Part shown: in pieces, positions 22,832-31,730 of the stretch
Layout: each line of letters opens with the position of its first letter
Numbering within the stretch: position 1 is the stretch's first letter
Assembly: GCF_001591485.1 (NCBI RefSeq)
Contig: NZ_BCUZ01000002.1
Coordinates: 45,934-109,933 of the forward strand
DNA from: Neobacillus fumarioli NBRC 102428
Lineage (GTDB): Bacteria > Bacillota > Bacilli > Bacillales > Cytobacillaceae
DNA: 64,000 nucleotides
Direction of reading: 5' to 3'
Translations under genes and position numbers: made by a program
Notes under the pieces: model-generated
The model's database searches: none
The model's input: the letters and a program-made list of their open reading frames with translations, nothing else
Told to the model about the DNA's origin: nothing

Positions 22832-23557
22832 CTACTTTCCTCCCCTAATGTTTTCAAGCGGTTTCGCGTTTCCATAAACCGGACGTTCCCGCCTAACGGG
22901 CTCAGCCCATTTTACTGCATTGATGATGACACGTTGAATTTGCTTGTTATGATAGGTTGGATATGTTTCGTGTCCGGGTCTGAAGTAAAACACCTTTCCA
23001 TTTCCACGTTTGTATGTACAGCCGCTGCGAAATACTTCCCCGCCTTCAAACCAGCTGATAAAAATAACCTCGTCCGGCTGCGGAATATCAAAATGTTCCC
23101 CATACATTTCTTCTTGGTCCAATTCAATATATTCAGAGATTCCTTCCGTAATCGGGTGACCAGGGGTTACAACCCAAAGCCGTTCTTTTTCATCGGCTTC
23201 ACGCCATTTCAGGTCACAGCTGGTGCCCATTAAGCTTTTAAAAATTTTCGAGAAATGACCGGAATGAAGAACGATCAAACCCATACCATCAAGGACACGC
23301 TGCTTTACTTTTTCAACGATCGCATCCTTTACTTCTCCATGTGCCAGATGGCCCCACCATACCAATACATCGGTTTTAGTTAAAACATCATCTGTTAAGC
23401 CATGCTCCAGCTCATCGAGCGTGGCGGTTGTTGTTTCAAATCCGGCTGATTGAAGGAATTCCGCAATCGCTCCGTGAATCCCGTTAGGATAGATATCTCT
23501 AACAACCGGATTTTTTTGTTCATGACGGTTTACGTTCCATACTGTTACCTTTACCAT
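22832..23557 (-). CDS. ThuA-family protein (trehalose-utilisation-like)
   Basis: 241-residue class-I-glutamine-amidotransferase-like protein of the ThuA family, first gene of a four-gene operon. It starts [13 protein letters not shown], has [29 protein letters not shown] and the C-terminal [20 protein letters not shown]. ThuA proteins occur with Gfo/Idh/MocA enzymes in pathways that pass through 3-keto sugars; a catalytic role is not settled. AAAGGAG lies 8 bases upstream. The promoter box at 23578-23640 is shared with the ABC importer operon. Confidence 0.88.
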   Translation of the reverse strand: MVKVTVWNVNRHEQKNPVVRDIYPNGIHGAIAEFLQSAGFETTTATLDELEHGLTDDVLTKTDVLVWWGHLAHGEVKDAIVEKVKQRVLDGMGLIVLHSGHFSKIFKSLMGTSCDLKWREADEKERLWVVTPGHPITEGISEYIELDQEEMYGEHFDIPQPDEVIFISWFEGGEVFRSGCTYKRGNGKVFYFRPGHETYPTYHNKQIQRVIINAVKWAEPVRRERPVYGNAKPLENIRGGK

Positions 23558-23577
23558 AAACTCACTCCTTTATATTT

Positions 23578-23640
23578 ATTTTAAAGAATACGAGATTCAT
23601 TGAAACTGCTTACATTGACACGTAAGGTGGAAAATATTGA
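23578..23640 (-). promoter_or_regulatory. Promoter box A of the ThuA operon, shared with ABC operon
   Basis: Read on the minus strand: TCAATATTTTCCACC (23640-23626), a six-base variable gap, GTCAATGTAAGCAGTTTCA (23619-23601), then 17 bases and the -10 TAAAAT (23583-23578). The last six bases of the box, GTTTCA, serve as a weak -35. TGTAAGCAGTTTCA matches the cre consensus at 13 of 14 positions. The same arrangement occurs at 28790-28852. Confidence 0.8.
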
Positions 23641-23904
23641 TCCTATTTACCGCCTCTTACTCCTTTAGACATCCCTTATTTGATTACATCTTAAACTACA
23701 AATCTTTCAATAAACATACATGATATCACTAAAACATCTATTATTTTGCTATTTTATAAAGCTGATCGTTTATGATGACTAACAAGCGAAAAAGTGATTC
23801 ACTAAAAATACAGATGATTTTCCAGTACTGTTGGCACTGGATTTGAATAAGCTTTAGTAATTTAAAATTAGGATTGTTCCATCCTGATAATGGAGGAAGA
23901 TGTA
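23641..23904. other. Intergenic region before the argH-like gene
   Basis: 264 bases, AT-rich. I see no gene or strong hairpin. TATGAT at 23777 is a possible -10 for the argH-like gene but has no convincing -35. The ribosome binding site GGAGGAAG of the next gene ends at 23899. Confidence 0.4.
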
Positions 23905-25458
23905 ATGGGAACTTTAAATGAAAATGATCCAAAAGGCATGACCCAACGGGATAGGATCTTTGAGCAGGAAGGCTGTACATTTCCGGGCAAGACCTATACG
24001 GAGGTCGTTTTAAAACCTGCATATGATGAAGCCAAACTGCATTTGCTGGAACCTATGATGGCGATTCATAAAGCGCAACTGATCATGCTGGTTGAACAAG
24101 GCTTAATTTCTTGTGAGCAGGGAAAGAAAATGGCAGAGGCGATTAGCAGTCTGGATCTGCAGTCCATTCGTACATCAAACTATTCAGGGCAAGTGGAAGA
24201 TTTGTTTTTTCAAATTGAAACCGAACTGCTCCATAAAGCAGGGGATATTGCCGGAAATCTGCATATCGGCCGGAGCCGTAATGATATGGGAATTACTATG
24301 TTTCGACTGGCACTGCTGGAAAAAATACAGACGACATTTTCTTCCCTATTACTATTACAGGATCAATTATTACATTTTGCCAGCGAACATGTGGATACAC
24401 TCATGATTGGCTATACCCACACACAGCAAGCCCAGCCCACTACTCTTGCTCATTATATCCTTGCTGTTGTTGATTCCTTAAACCGAGATATACAGCGGTT
24501 CATCCATGCCTACAAACAATGCAATCAAAGTCCGATGGGGGCAGCGGCTTTTACGACTTCCGGATTTAACATAAATAGAAAAAGAATGATGGAGCTCCTT
24601 GGCTTTGAGGGATACATTGAAAATTCTTATGATGCCATTGCCGGGGCGGATTATATTGCTGAAGTCATGACTGCCGTTCAAATAACAGCAATCAGCCTCG
24701 GTAGATTTGTCCAAGATTTGTTGTTATGGAGCACTCAGGAATTTTCTGTACTGCGTGTTTCCGATCCTTATGTACAAACGAGCTCCATCATGCCGCAAAA
24801 GCGGAACCCGGTATCTCTTGAACATATCCGATCACTGTTATCCAGTTGTGTAGGCAATACCCAGACTGTTCTCACAATGCTTCACAACACGCCATTTGGC
24901 GATATTGTGGACACAGAAGATGATATGCAGCCCTATGCCTGGAGAAGTTTAGATTTATTAGATAAATTATGCAGACTGCTGGCCTGTGTGATTGGAACTA
25001 CTGAGGTAAATAAAAAAGTATTACGAGATCGCGCAAAAGCCAGCTTTGCAACCGTTACGGAACTTGCGGATACGTTAGTCAGAACGGATGGACTTTCCTT
25101 CCGTACGGCTCATCATATTGCAAGCGAGGTAGTAAAAATAGCCCTAACGCAAGGAATCGGAGTACATGAAGTTTCCCTTTCACTTGTCAATGAAGCGGCT
25201 AATGATGTGATCGGCAAACCGCTCAAGCTGGATGAGGCAAAGCTGCAAGAATCACTTGATCCCGATAACTTCGTAAAGATTCGGTCACTGCCTGGAGGCC
25301 CGAATCCAGACGAAGTAAGAAGAATGATAACAGATCGGCAACACCTGTATGCTAGACATGAATCCTGGCTGAAAGAAGCGAAAGAAAAATCCAAAAAGGC
25401 ACTTCGGTATTTAGATGCTGTATTGGCGGAGTGGTGTAAAATTCACAGAAATTGCTAA
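23905..25458 (+). CDS. Argininosuccinate lyase-like fumarase/aspartase-superfamily enzyme
   Basis: 517-residue lyase of the ArgH branch. Conserved blocks are GNLHIGRSRNDMGITMFRLA, GYTHTQQAQPTTLAHY, GFEGYIENSYDAIAGADY and the superfamily signature SSIMPQKRNP, which holds the catalytic serine. The ATG at 23905 has GGAGGAAG 8 bases upstream; the frame opens at 23890. It is about 60 residues longer than housekeeping ArgH and has no argG beside it. It lies between a sugar operon and a sugar importer, so it may cleave a fumarate-releasing adduct other than argininosuccinate. That is inference. Confidence 0.82.
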   Translation: MGTLNENDPKGMTQRDRIFEQEGCTFPGKTYTEVVLKPAYDEAKLHLLEPMMAIHKAQLIMLVEQGLISCEQGKKMAEAISSLDLQSIRTSNYSGQVEDLFFQIETELLHKAGDIAGNLHIGRSRNDMGITMFRLALLEKIQTTFSSLLLLQDQLLHFASEHVDTLMIGYTHTQQAQPTTLAHYILAVVDSLNRDIQRFIHAYKQCNQSPMGAAAFTTSGFNINRKRMMELLGFEGYIENSYDAIAGADYIAEVMTAVQITAISLGRFVQDLLLWSTQEFSVLRVSDPYVQTSSIMPQKRNPVSLEHIRSLLSSCVGNTQTVLTMLHNTPFGDIVDTEDDMQPYAWRSLDLLDKLCRLLACVIGTTEVNKKVLRDRAKASFATVTELADTLVRTDGLSFRTAHHIASEVVKIALTQGIGVHEVSLSLVNEAANDVIGKPLKLDEAKLQESLDPDNFVKIRSLPGGPNPDEVRRMITDRQHLYARHESWLKEAKEKSKKALRYLDAVLAEWCKIHRNC

Positions 25459-25470
25459 TTCTATTTTACA

Positions 25471-25570
25471 AAAGGCTGTTTAAAAAGCCCATTTTGGAGT
25501 TAAATATACCAAAATTAAAAACCCAAGAATGCTGATTTTAACGGCATTCTTGGGTTTGATTTTGGACAGC
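25471..25570 (+). repeat. Terminator-linked repeat, copy 2
   Basis: GGCTGTTTAAAAAGCC-type sequence leads to AAACCCAAGAATGC / GCATTCTTGGGTTT (25518-25557), a perfect 14-bp stem, then GATTTTGGACAGCC. It resembles 14791-14876. It lies between the convergent argH-like gene and the ABC permease gene and probably terminates both. Confidence 0.8.
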
Positions 25571-25578
25571 CCCTTTTT

Positions 25579-26415
25579 TTATTTAATCGATCCCTGCATG
25601 ACACCATTTATAATCGATTTCTGTCCAATCATGTACATAATGAGAATTGGAAGGACGGTCAGGAGAATGGCTGGGATCAGCAGTTCCCAGTTGTTCATAT
25701 ATGTGCCATTGAAAACTTTCATTTGAACTGGCATTGTATAGACCGTTTCGTTATTTAGCACCAGCGAAGGAAGCAGGTAGTCATTCCAGATCCATAACAC
25801 GTTTAGAATGGCAATGGTGACGGTGATTGGTTTAAGCATTGGAAAAACAATCAAGAAGAAAGTTTGCAACGTATTGCAACCATCTATTCTTGCCGCTTCT
25901 TCTACCTCAATCGGAATGGATTTCATAAATCCATGAAACATAAAGATGGAAAGGGCGCTTCCAAAGCCGATGTAAAAACAGATTAGTAATGGAATCGGAA
26001 TCAAATCAATCAATTGGAGTTTTGCCCCATAAATATAAATCAGCGGAATCATCAAAGATTGAAACGGAATCACCATGGAAGCTACCAGAATCGTGAAAAA
26101 TATTTTATTATACTTGGTCGGTTTTCTGACCATGTGATAGGCAGCCATCGCTGAGAAAAATACAATAAGAAGTGTACTGATAAGCGTAATCAACAGAGAG
26201 TTTTTAAATGTTACTAAAAAATTCATTTTGGCAATGACATCACTAAAATGAGCGAAATCCCAATGACTAGGAAGCGAAAAGGGATTCGTTATAATTTCCC
26301 CATTGCTTTTGAATGAATTGATCATGAGCAAAATAAACGGAAAGATAAAACAAGCCAAGGCAATGAATGCAATTAAATATACGAAAGTGGAAGCCACGAT
26401 TTTCTTCGCAGTCAT
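25579..26415 (-). CDS. CUT1 sugar ABC permease (MalG-like)
   Basis: 278-residue inner permease of a carbohydrate ABC importer with six predicted membrane helices. The ATPase-docking EAA loop is seen as EVEEAARIDGCNTLQTFFLI. It ends QKSIINGVMQGSIK, typical for the family. Its ATG overlaps the stop of the partner permease. No ATPase gene is present, so a shared MsmK/MsmX-type ATPase from elsewhere must energise it. Confidence 0.92.
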   Translation of the reverse strand: MTAKKIVASTFVYLIAFIALACFIFPFILLMINSFKSNGEIITNPFSLPSHWDFAHFSDVIAKMNFLVTFKNSLLITLISTLLIVFFSAMAAYHMVRKPTKYNKIFFTILVASMVIPFQSLMIPLIYIYGAKLQLIDLIPIPLLICFYIGFGSALSIFMFHGFMKSIPIEVEEAARIDGCNTLQTFFLIVFPMLKPITVTIAILNVLWIWNDYLLPSLVLNNETVYTMPVQMKVFNGTYMNNWELLIPAILLTVLPILIMYMIGQKSIINGVMQGSIK

Positions 26416-27353
26416 TACGCTTCAACCTCCATTTTCTTGCTGAAATAAACTTGAATCCCGGTAACAATGGCGACAATGAGGAACAAAATAATGGCTTCTG
26501 CCTGCCCTGTACCGTAATTTGCTTCCACAAAAGCTTTATTTACCACATGCATAGACACCATCAGGGTACTGTTGAAAGGCCCGCCTTTTGTCAGTGAGAA
26601 ATTCAAATCATACACCATAAAGGCATTTTTTAGAGACAAGAAGATCGTAACAACAAATGAAGGTACCATTAAGGGCAGCGTTATATTGATAAGTCTTCTA
26701 AAAGCCCCCGCCCCGTCAATTTTGGCAGCTTCGATCAGATCCTTTGGAATACTGATCAATCCTGCAATGAAAATGATCATCATATAACCGGATGTCTGCC
26801 AGATCGTGACGATCACAAGAGCCCAAAATGCCATATGCGGGTCTCCAAGCCAGCCAAGCTTCAGCCAGGAAATTCCCAGCTTTTCCCCTAATGCAGGCAG
26901 TGATTGAACAAACACAAATTGCCAAATATATCCGAGAACTAAACCACCAATTAAATTAGGGGTAAAATAAGCTGTCCGCAAAGAGTTTTGAATCTTCATT
27001 CCGGAAGTTACCAGATAAGCCAATCCAAATCCAACAAGATTCACAAAAAAGACAGTTGCCACAACAAACTTAATCGTAAGCCAAAGAGAACTCCAAAACT
27101 CGGCATCCTTAAAGGCATTTACATAATTCAGCATTCCCGAAAACACCATGGCGTCTATTGGGGAGTCCATTTTATTAAGAGTAAGATATATTCCGTAAAT
27201 AAAAGGAATGACAACAGTTATGGCAAAAAAAATGGTAGAAGGACCTAAAAATAGCATCGAATTTCCTAAACTGGTAAGGTTCCTTTTTCTTCGTATTACC
27301 TTCTGACTGATTTCAGTATGATAGCTAACCTCATCAACCTTTTTTGCAAGCAT
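26415..27353 (-). CDS. CUT1 sugar ABC permease (MalF-like)
   Basis: 312-residue partner permease. A long cytoplasmic N-terminus (about 30 residues) precedes six membrane segments; the EAA loop reads IPKDLIEAAKIDGAGAFRRL. It follows the binding-protein gene after an 80-base gap that holds a GC stem-loop, a pattern often linked to higher expression of the binding protein than of the permeases. Confidence 0.92.
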   Translation of the reverse strand: MLAKKVDEVSYHTEISQKVIRRKRNLTSLGNSMLFLGPSTIFFAITVVIPFIYGIYLTLNKMDSPIDAMVFSGMLNYVNAFKDAEFWSSLWLTIKFVVATVFFVNLVGFGLAYLVTSGMKIQNSLRTAYFTPNLIGGLVLGYIWQFVFVQSLPALGEKLGISWLKLGWLGDPHMAFWALVIVTIWQTSGYMMIIFIAGLISIPKDLIEAAKIDGAGAFRRLINITLPLMVPSFVVTIFLSLKNAFMVYDLNFSLTKGGPFNSTLMVSMHVVNKAFVEANYGTGQAEAIILFLIVAIVTGIQVYFSKKMEVEA

Positions 27354-27379
27354 TTATCTCACATCCTATCTAAAACAAA

Positions 27380-27404
27380 TGGGCGAGATTGATTCACCCG
27401 CCCA
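27380..27404 (-). other. Stem-loop between binding protein and permease genes
   Basis: TGGGCG (27380-27385) pairs with CGCCCA (27399-27404) around 13 bases and no long T-tract follows. It probably stabilises the 3' end of the binding-protein message or partly terminates it. Confidence 0.5.
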
Positions 27405-27433
27405 CTTATTCTCATGTTTGATTCGATTTCACA

Positions 27434-28741
27434 TTATTCTTGATGGCTTTTATAATAAGACTCTAAGAATTTTGCCAAGTCCTTTCTGGATTCTTGTTTT
27501 CCGATATATTTTTGTACTTCAGGGCCGATGATGGTAGACCAATCTGACGGGTTGATATAGTTCGTACTGAATGGCATTGTCTTATTTTGGGCAATTGCAT
27601 TACTGATTGCAACACCAAGCGGGTTCGTTACTTTGTTCGGATTATTTTTGAAAGCGGAAATAATTTGTGCTTTATTGACAATAAAGTCTTGACCGGCTTG
27701 ATTGTATACAAGCCAATTTAAGAATTTCTTGGCGGCATCCTGCTGCGCTTTGGTAGCCTTTTTATTGATCACTAAAACTTGTGTTGGTCCAACGGCAATT
27801 TTATTGTTAAGCGGATTATCCGGATTATTGTCAACAGGAACTGGCATAAATCCAAAGTTATCGCCCGCAACGGCTTTCAATGAGTCAAAGGCCCAGTCAC
27901 CATTGAACAGGATCGCAGAATCCCCTTTACCAACTGCCACATGGGCTGCATCGTAGTATTGGCCAAGCGGACGATCGCCGTATTTGTTGTATGTTTTAGA
28001 GGTTAAAAGATTCAATGTATCGTAATATCCGTTCCACACTGCATTTTTCGTAAGATCCATCTTGCCGGCTTTGAGTTTATCCAAAATGACGTTAGGGTCA
28101 CTGTCCTGATCCAGGAAGAGAGAACTGTAATGGTTCCCGACCGACCAGAATTCTGTCTGATAGGAAACAGGATACTGAACACCGGATGCCTTTATCTTGT
28201 CTAAAAGGGCTTTCAATTTATCTTGCGTATTAACAGAGAACGGATCAAATTTTCCTCCTGTTGCTTTCTCCACTACCTTTTGGTTATATACCAACCCCAT
28301 CCCTTCTACTGCAAATGGAAACCCGATCACTTTGCCGTTTGCGTCTTTCAGTGCATAAGTGGTCTCAGCATTCCATTTTTCGTTTGACAAATCCATTCCG
28401 ACATCTTTGTATTTATGCACAGCACTATAGGGATCAAACATAGCAATTGTAACCGTTTTCCCAGAAGCGGTGAGTTTATCATACATATTCAATGTATCTC
28501 CAACAGCGCTCGATTTGACGTCAACGTGAATATTTGGGTTCGCTTTCATAAAATCCTTTGCTGCTTGCTTAAACTGAGCATCAATTTCACCTTTGCCGTT
28601 TGTAACGATGATATTAACCGGTGAATCAGAGCTTGCTGCATTTCCCGATGTTTTCCCGCTACACGCAGCAAGTGACATGGTTAAAGCGGCGGCCGCACCA
28701 ACAAGTGTTGATTTTTTAAGCAAAGCTTTAAAATTTACCAT
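27434..28741 (-). CDS. CUT1 extracellular sugar-binding lipoprotein
   Basis: 435-residue solute-binding protein, first gene of the importer operon. The N-terminus has a lysine-rich start, a hydrophobic stretch and the lipobox LAAC at about residues 25-28, so it is exported and lipid-anchored. The body is an SBP_bac_1 fold (GEIDAQFKQAAKDFMKANPN and AVGKGDSAILFNGDWAFDSL). AAAAGGAG lies upstream of the ATG. It is driven from promoter box B at 28790-28852. The ligand is unknown but shares control with the ThuA operon. Confidence 0.92.
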   Translation of the reverse strand: MVNFKALLKKSTLVGAAAALTMSLAACSGKTSGNAASSDSPVNIIVTNGKGEIDAQFKQAAKDFMKANPNIHVDVKSSAVGDTLNMYDKLTASGKTVTIAMFDPYSAVHKYKDVGMDLSNEKWNAETTYALKDANGKVIGFPFAVEGMGLVYNQKVVEKATGGKFDPFSVNTQDKLKALLDKIKASGVQYPVSYQTEFWSVGNHYSSLFLDQDSDPNVILDKLKAGKMDLTKNAVWNGYYDTLNLLTSKTYNKYGDRPLGQYYDAAHVAVGKGDSAILFNGDWAFDSLKAVAGDNFGFMPVPVDNNPDNPLNNKIAVGPTQVLVINKKATKAQQDAAKKFLNWLVYNQAGQDFIVNKAQIISAFKNNPNKVTNPLGVAISNAIAQNKTMPFSTNYINPSDWSTIIGPEVQKYIGKQESRKDLAKFLESYYKSHQE

Positions 28742-28789
28742 TTCATCATCTCCTTTTCGTTTTTTTGTACTTTCTCTCTTATATCTAAA

Positions 28790-28852
28790 ATTTTAGTTGT
28801 TTTGAGTAATTATGAAACAGCTTACATTGACCAAAAGGGTGGAAAATATTGA
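28790..28852 (-). promoter_or_regulatory. Promoter box B of the ABC importer, shared with ThuA operon
   Basis: Minus strand: TCAATATTTTCCACC (28852-28838), a six-base gap, GTCAATGTAAGCTGTTTCA (28831-28813), 17 bases, then TAAAAT (28795-28790). Outside the six-base gap it differs from box A at a single position, and the -10 and spacing are the same. The activator is probably the AraC-type response regulator at 30938; TGTAAGCTGTTTCA also resembles a cre site. Confidence 0.82.
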
Positions 28853-28860
28853 ACTTATTA

Positions 28861-29004
28861 GAAAAGCACGTGGTCCCTTGGGCAGCCCCGACAGGCAAAT
28901 GTTCTTTAGCAGTAAAAGTCTGGTTTTTGGAATTTTACTGATTCTGGCTTTTGTCCCGAGGGGCTAGGCGCTGGAGCTGGACAATTTTCGAAGTCGAAAT
29001 TTTA
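28861..29004 (-). repeat. Dispersed ~140-bp repeat, copy 1
   Basis: GAAAAGCACG..GGGCAGCCCCGACAGG, then CCCGAGGGGCTAGGCGCTGG, AGCTGGACAATTTTCGAAGTC. It is the inverted counterpart of 33628-33761 and related to 59651-59820. The middle part is divergent. No coding potential. It fills most of the gap before the histidine kinase gene. Confidence 0.8.
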
Positions 29005-29114
29005 AGACAAATATCGAATGAGAAAGAAATCGAGTTATGTTACAATATTGATAATTTAAAAGGAGGCAAGTTAGTTTCGGGTTATTTGGACCCGGCTATC
29101 AAAACAAAGCAACG

Positions 29115-30941
29115 ATGAGAACGGGATGGAGTATTCGTAAAAAGCTGATCATTTTACTATTCGTTGCAACTGTGCTCCCATTTGGAAGTTCAATTGCGAT
29201 TACCTATTTTCAAACAACAAAGTCGCTCAATAACCGCTTTGTTTCTACCAATCATGATTTAATTGATAAAGGGGAAGAAGAACTGTCCGTTTATTTGGAC
29301 GATGTTGCACAAATTTCATCGGTTCTCTACCGATATACTCCCTTTATGAACGTCATGAGGGATGGGATCTCTGAAGACTTGGATACGAATCAGGACGATG
29401 TCCGCCAGGCCCTTGCCTACCTGTTCAACACCCGTCCCGAAATTGAACAAATGCATCTTTACATTCATAACGGAAAAGATTCTTATACGATCTACCATTC
29501 TACCATCAGCGGCAGGGGCAAATATGAAAATATTTTATCACAAAGCTACTATGCCAAATTAATCAAGTCAAACAGCTTTTCCATCATTGAACCGCCGCAT
29601 GAAATATATAGTTATAACAATATGTCTTTCATTCCTAATTCAGAAAAAAAGAAAGTATTAAGTTTCCACAATATCTTAAGAGACGTTCCATCGGACAGAT
29701 TACTCGGTTTCCTTTCCATTGATATTAATCTATCCAAGATCAGTGCGATTGCTGACCGTTTATATACAAAAGGTGAAGAAGATCTCTATATAATGGATCA
29801 AAACGGGACGGTGATCTACTCTTCGGATCAGAAGGAAATTGGAGAACAAAATAATTATCAGTGGTTTGAACGAATAAAGCATGAACCACATACATCGAAA
29901 AGTCTGGCATGGAAGGATCCGCATTTTAATGGTGTGATCGTCTATGATAAGTTCCCTGCCCCCTATAAAGGCTGGTATATAGTAAAACGAATACCTTACA
30001 ATGTCCTTTATCAGAGTGCTAGAGAAACCGCTCTAATCAATATTGTGATTGGTATGACCACCTTGATCATCGTCTTAATCGCCACATTAGCCGTATCGGT
30101 AAAGATCACCGCCCCTATAAAAGTATTAAATACCAATATGAAACGGGTGGAAAAAGGCGATTTTGCAGCCGACTTTGATTCGCTGGGAAACGATGAAATC
30201 GGCATGCTGGGAAGAACCTTTAAGTCGATGATTGCCAAAATCAACGAATTAATTGAGCGGGAATATGTCCTTGAGATTGAAAACAAGGCATCACAGCTAA
30301 AAATGCTGCGCTCACAAATTAATCCGCATTTTTTATATAATGCTCTTCAGTCAATCGGAACATTGGCCCTAAAGTCCAATGCTACCCAGGTCTATACGTT
30401 GCTGACATCTTTAGCCGTTATGATGAGATACAGCATGAACGTGAAGGAAGATATCGTCACTTTTGCGGCAGAGATCAAGCATGTCAAATCTTATCTATTA
30501 TTGCAAAAACAGCGCTTCTCAGAACAATTTGCGTATGAACTGGACATTGAAAAAGAAGTGGAACACATTCTTGTGCCAAAAATGATTTTGCAGCCGATCA
30601 TTGAGAATTGCTTTAAACATGGGCTTGATCAACCTATTGATCAAGCCATGATTAAACTTATGGCAAAGCGAAAAGAAAACGGCAATTTAAGCATCTGTGT
30701 TATGGATAACGGAATAGGTGCCAATGAAGAAAAGCTCGAACAAATCCGCCGTCAATTATTCCATGGCGCAAGTGTTGAGGCACAGAAAAGTGAAGCGATC
30801 GGCTTAAAAAATATTTATGACCGCTTGCAAATCTATTATCGTCATCAGGCAAAAATGTCTGTTGAAAGCGTTGAAGGATTGGGTTTTACTGTTAATATCG
30901 AAATTCCAAACGCTATTGATTTGGAGGTAGAGCATAAATGA
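29115..30941 (+). CDS. YesM-type sensor histidine kinase
   Basis: 608-residue membrane sensor kinase. An N-terminal helix (about residues 12-33) and a second at about 305-330 enclose a ~270-residue extracellular sensor domain; HAMP follows (KITAPIKVLNTNMKRVEKGD), then the His_kinase motif QINPHFLYNALQSIGTL with phospho-accepting His405, and a HATPase_c domain with PIIENCFKHG. The start is uncertain: the only strong Shine-Dalgarno (AAAGGAGG, about 29059-29066) lies 48 bases before the ATG, separated by a hairpin CGGGT-TATTTGG-ACCCG. It overlaps the regulator gene by 4 bases. Confidence 0.9.
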   Translation: MRTGWSIRKKLIILLFVATVLPFGSSIAITYFQTTKSLNNRFVSTNHDLIDKGEEELSVYLDDVAQISSVLYRYTPFMNVMRDGISEDLDTNQDDVRQALAYLFNTRPEIEQMHLYIHNGKDSYTIYHSTISGRGKYENILSQSYYAKLIKSNSFSIIEPPHEIYSYNNMSFIPNSEKKKVLSFHNILRDVPSDRLLGFLSIDINLSKISAIADRLYTKGEEDLYIMDQNGTVIYSSDQKEIGEQNNYQWFERIKHEPHTSKSLAWKDPHFNGVIVYDKFPAPYKGWYIVKRIPYNVLYQSARETALINIVIGMTTLIIVLIATLAVSVKITAPIKVLNTNMKRVEKGDFAADFDSLGNDEIGMLGRTFKSMIAKINELIEREYVLEIENKASQLKMLRSQINPHFLYNALQSIGTLALKSNATQVYTLLTSLAVMMRYSMNVKEDIVTFAAEIKHVKSYLLLQKQRFSEQFAYELDIEKEVEHILVPKMILQPIIENCFKHGLDQPIDQAMIKLMAKRKENGNLSICVMDNGIGANEEKLEQIRRQLFHGASVEAQKSEAIGLKNIYDRLQIYYRHQAKMSVESVEGLGFTVNIEIPNAIDLEVEHK

Positions 30942-31726
30942 AGGTATTAATTGTTGATGATGAACAGCATGTTCGCGAAGGAATTAAGCTGCTTGGAGAA
31001 TGGATAGAGAATGGGATTACCGATATCTATGAGGCAGAGAACGGAGAAGAGGCCATTGCCCTAATTCAATCCTATGAGCCGGAGATTATTTTTTCCGATA
31101 TGAAAATGCCCAAAATGGATGGAACCGGGCTCTTGGAGTGGATGAAAGAACATCAACCAAACCGCAAAACGATCGTAGTTACCGGATACGATGATTATCA
31201 TTATATGCGCAAGGCTATTCATTTCGGCAGCTTCGACTATCTATTAAAGCCCATTGATCCGGAAATGTTAAATCAAACACTAGAAAAAGCAGTTTCTGAA
31301 TGGAAGAGGGAAGAAGCTGATCGGAAACGTACAGAAAGCATAATGAAGCATGCCACTTTGGAAAAGCAGAACATCAGGACTTCCGGCACTGTTGAAGTAC
31401 AGTCGCATCCAAATATCATTTATGAAATCGAAAAATATTTACAAGAAAACTTTGACCATGAAGTCAAACTCCAGGAAATATCGGAGCATTTTTACCTTAG
31501 CAGAGAATATATTTCCAGGAAGTTTAAACAGGAATTTAATGTGAATATCTCTGACTACATTGTAAAAATCCGGCTTGAAAAGGCAAAATCCTTGTTAAAA
31601 AACAGCCAGTTGAAAGTTTATGAAATTGCTAATATTATTGGCTATCAAGATGACAAATATTTTCGTAAGGTATTTAAAAAGGTTGAAGGAATCACTCCAA
31701 ATGAATACCGGGCTCGAGGGGAATAA
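30938..31726 (+). CDS. YesN-type AraC response regulator
   Basis: 262-residue response regulator. The receiver domain (about residues 1-120) has VDDEQHVREG, phospho-accepting Asp54 in FSDMKMPKMDG and the switch lysine in DYLLKPIDPE. The C-terminal AraC DNA-binding domain has LQEISEHFYLSREYISRKFK and YEIANIIGYQDDKYFRKVFK. It is shorter than many YesN proteins because the linker is short. It is coupled to the kinase by ATGA and followed at once by a binding-protein gene. It is the best candidate to activate the shared promoter boxes. Confidence 0.92.
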   Translation: MKVLIVDDEQHVREGIKLLGEWIENGITDIYEAENGEEAIALIQSYEPEIIFSDMKMPKMDGTGLLEWMKEHQPNRKTIVVTGYDDYHYMRKAIHFGSFDYLLKPIDPEMLNQTLEKAVSEWKREEADRKRTESIMKHATLEKQNIRTSGTVEVQSHPNIIYEIEKYLQENFDHEVKLQEISEHFYLSREYISRKFKQEFNVNISDYIVKIRLEKAKSLLKNSQLKVYEIANIIGYQDDKYFRKVFKKVEGITPNEYRARGE

Positions 31727-31730
31727 CAAC

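Noticed and set aside
31620..31730. Extended start of the second binding protein inside the regulator gene
   Set aside because: The signal peptide and lipobox are only in the right place when translation starts at 31731, which has its own Shine-Dalgarno.
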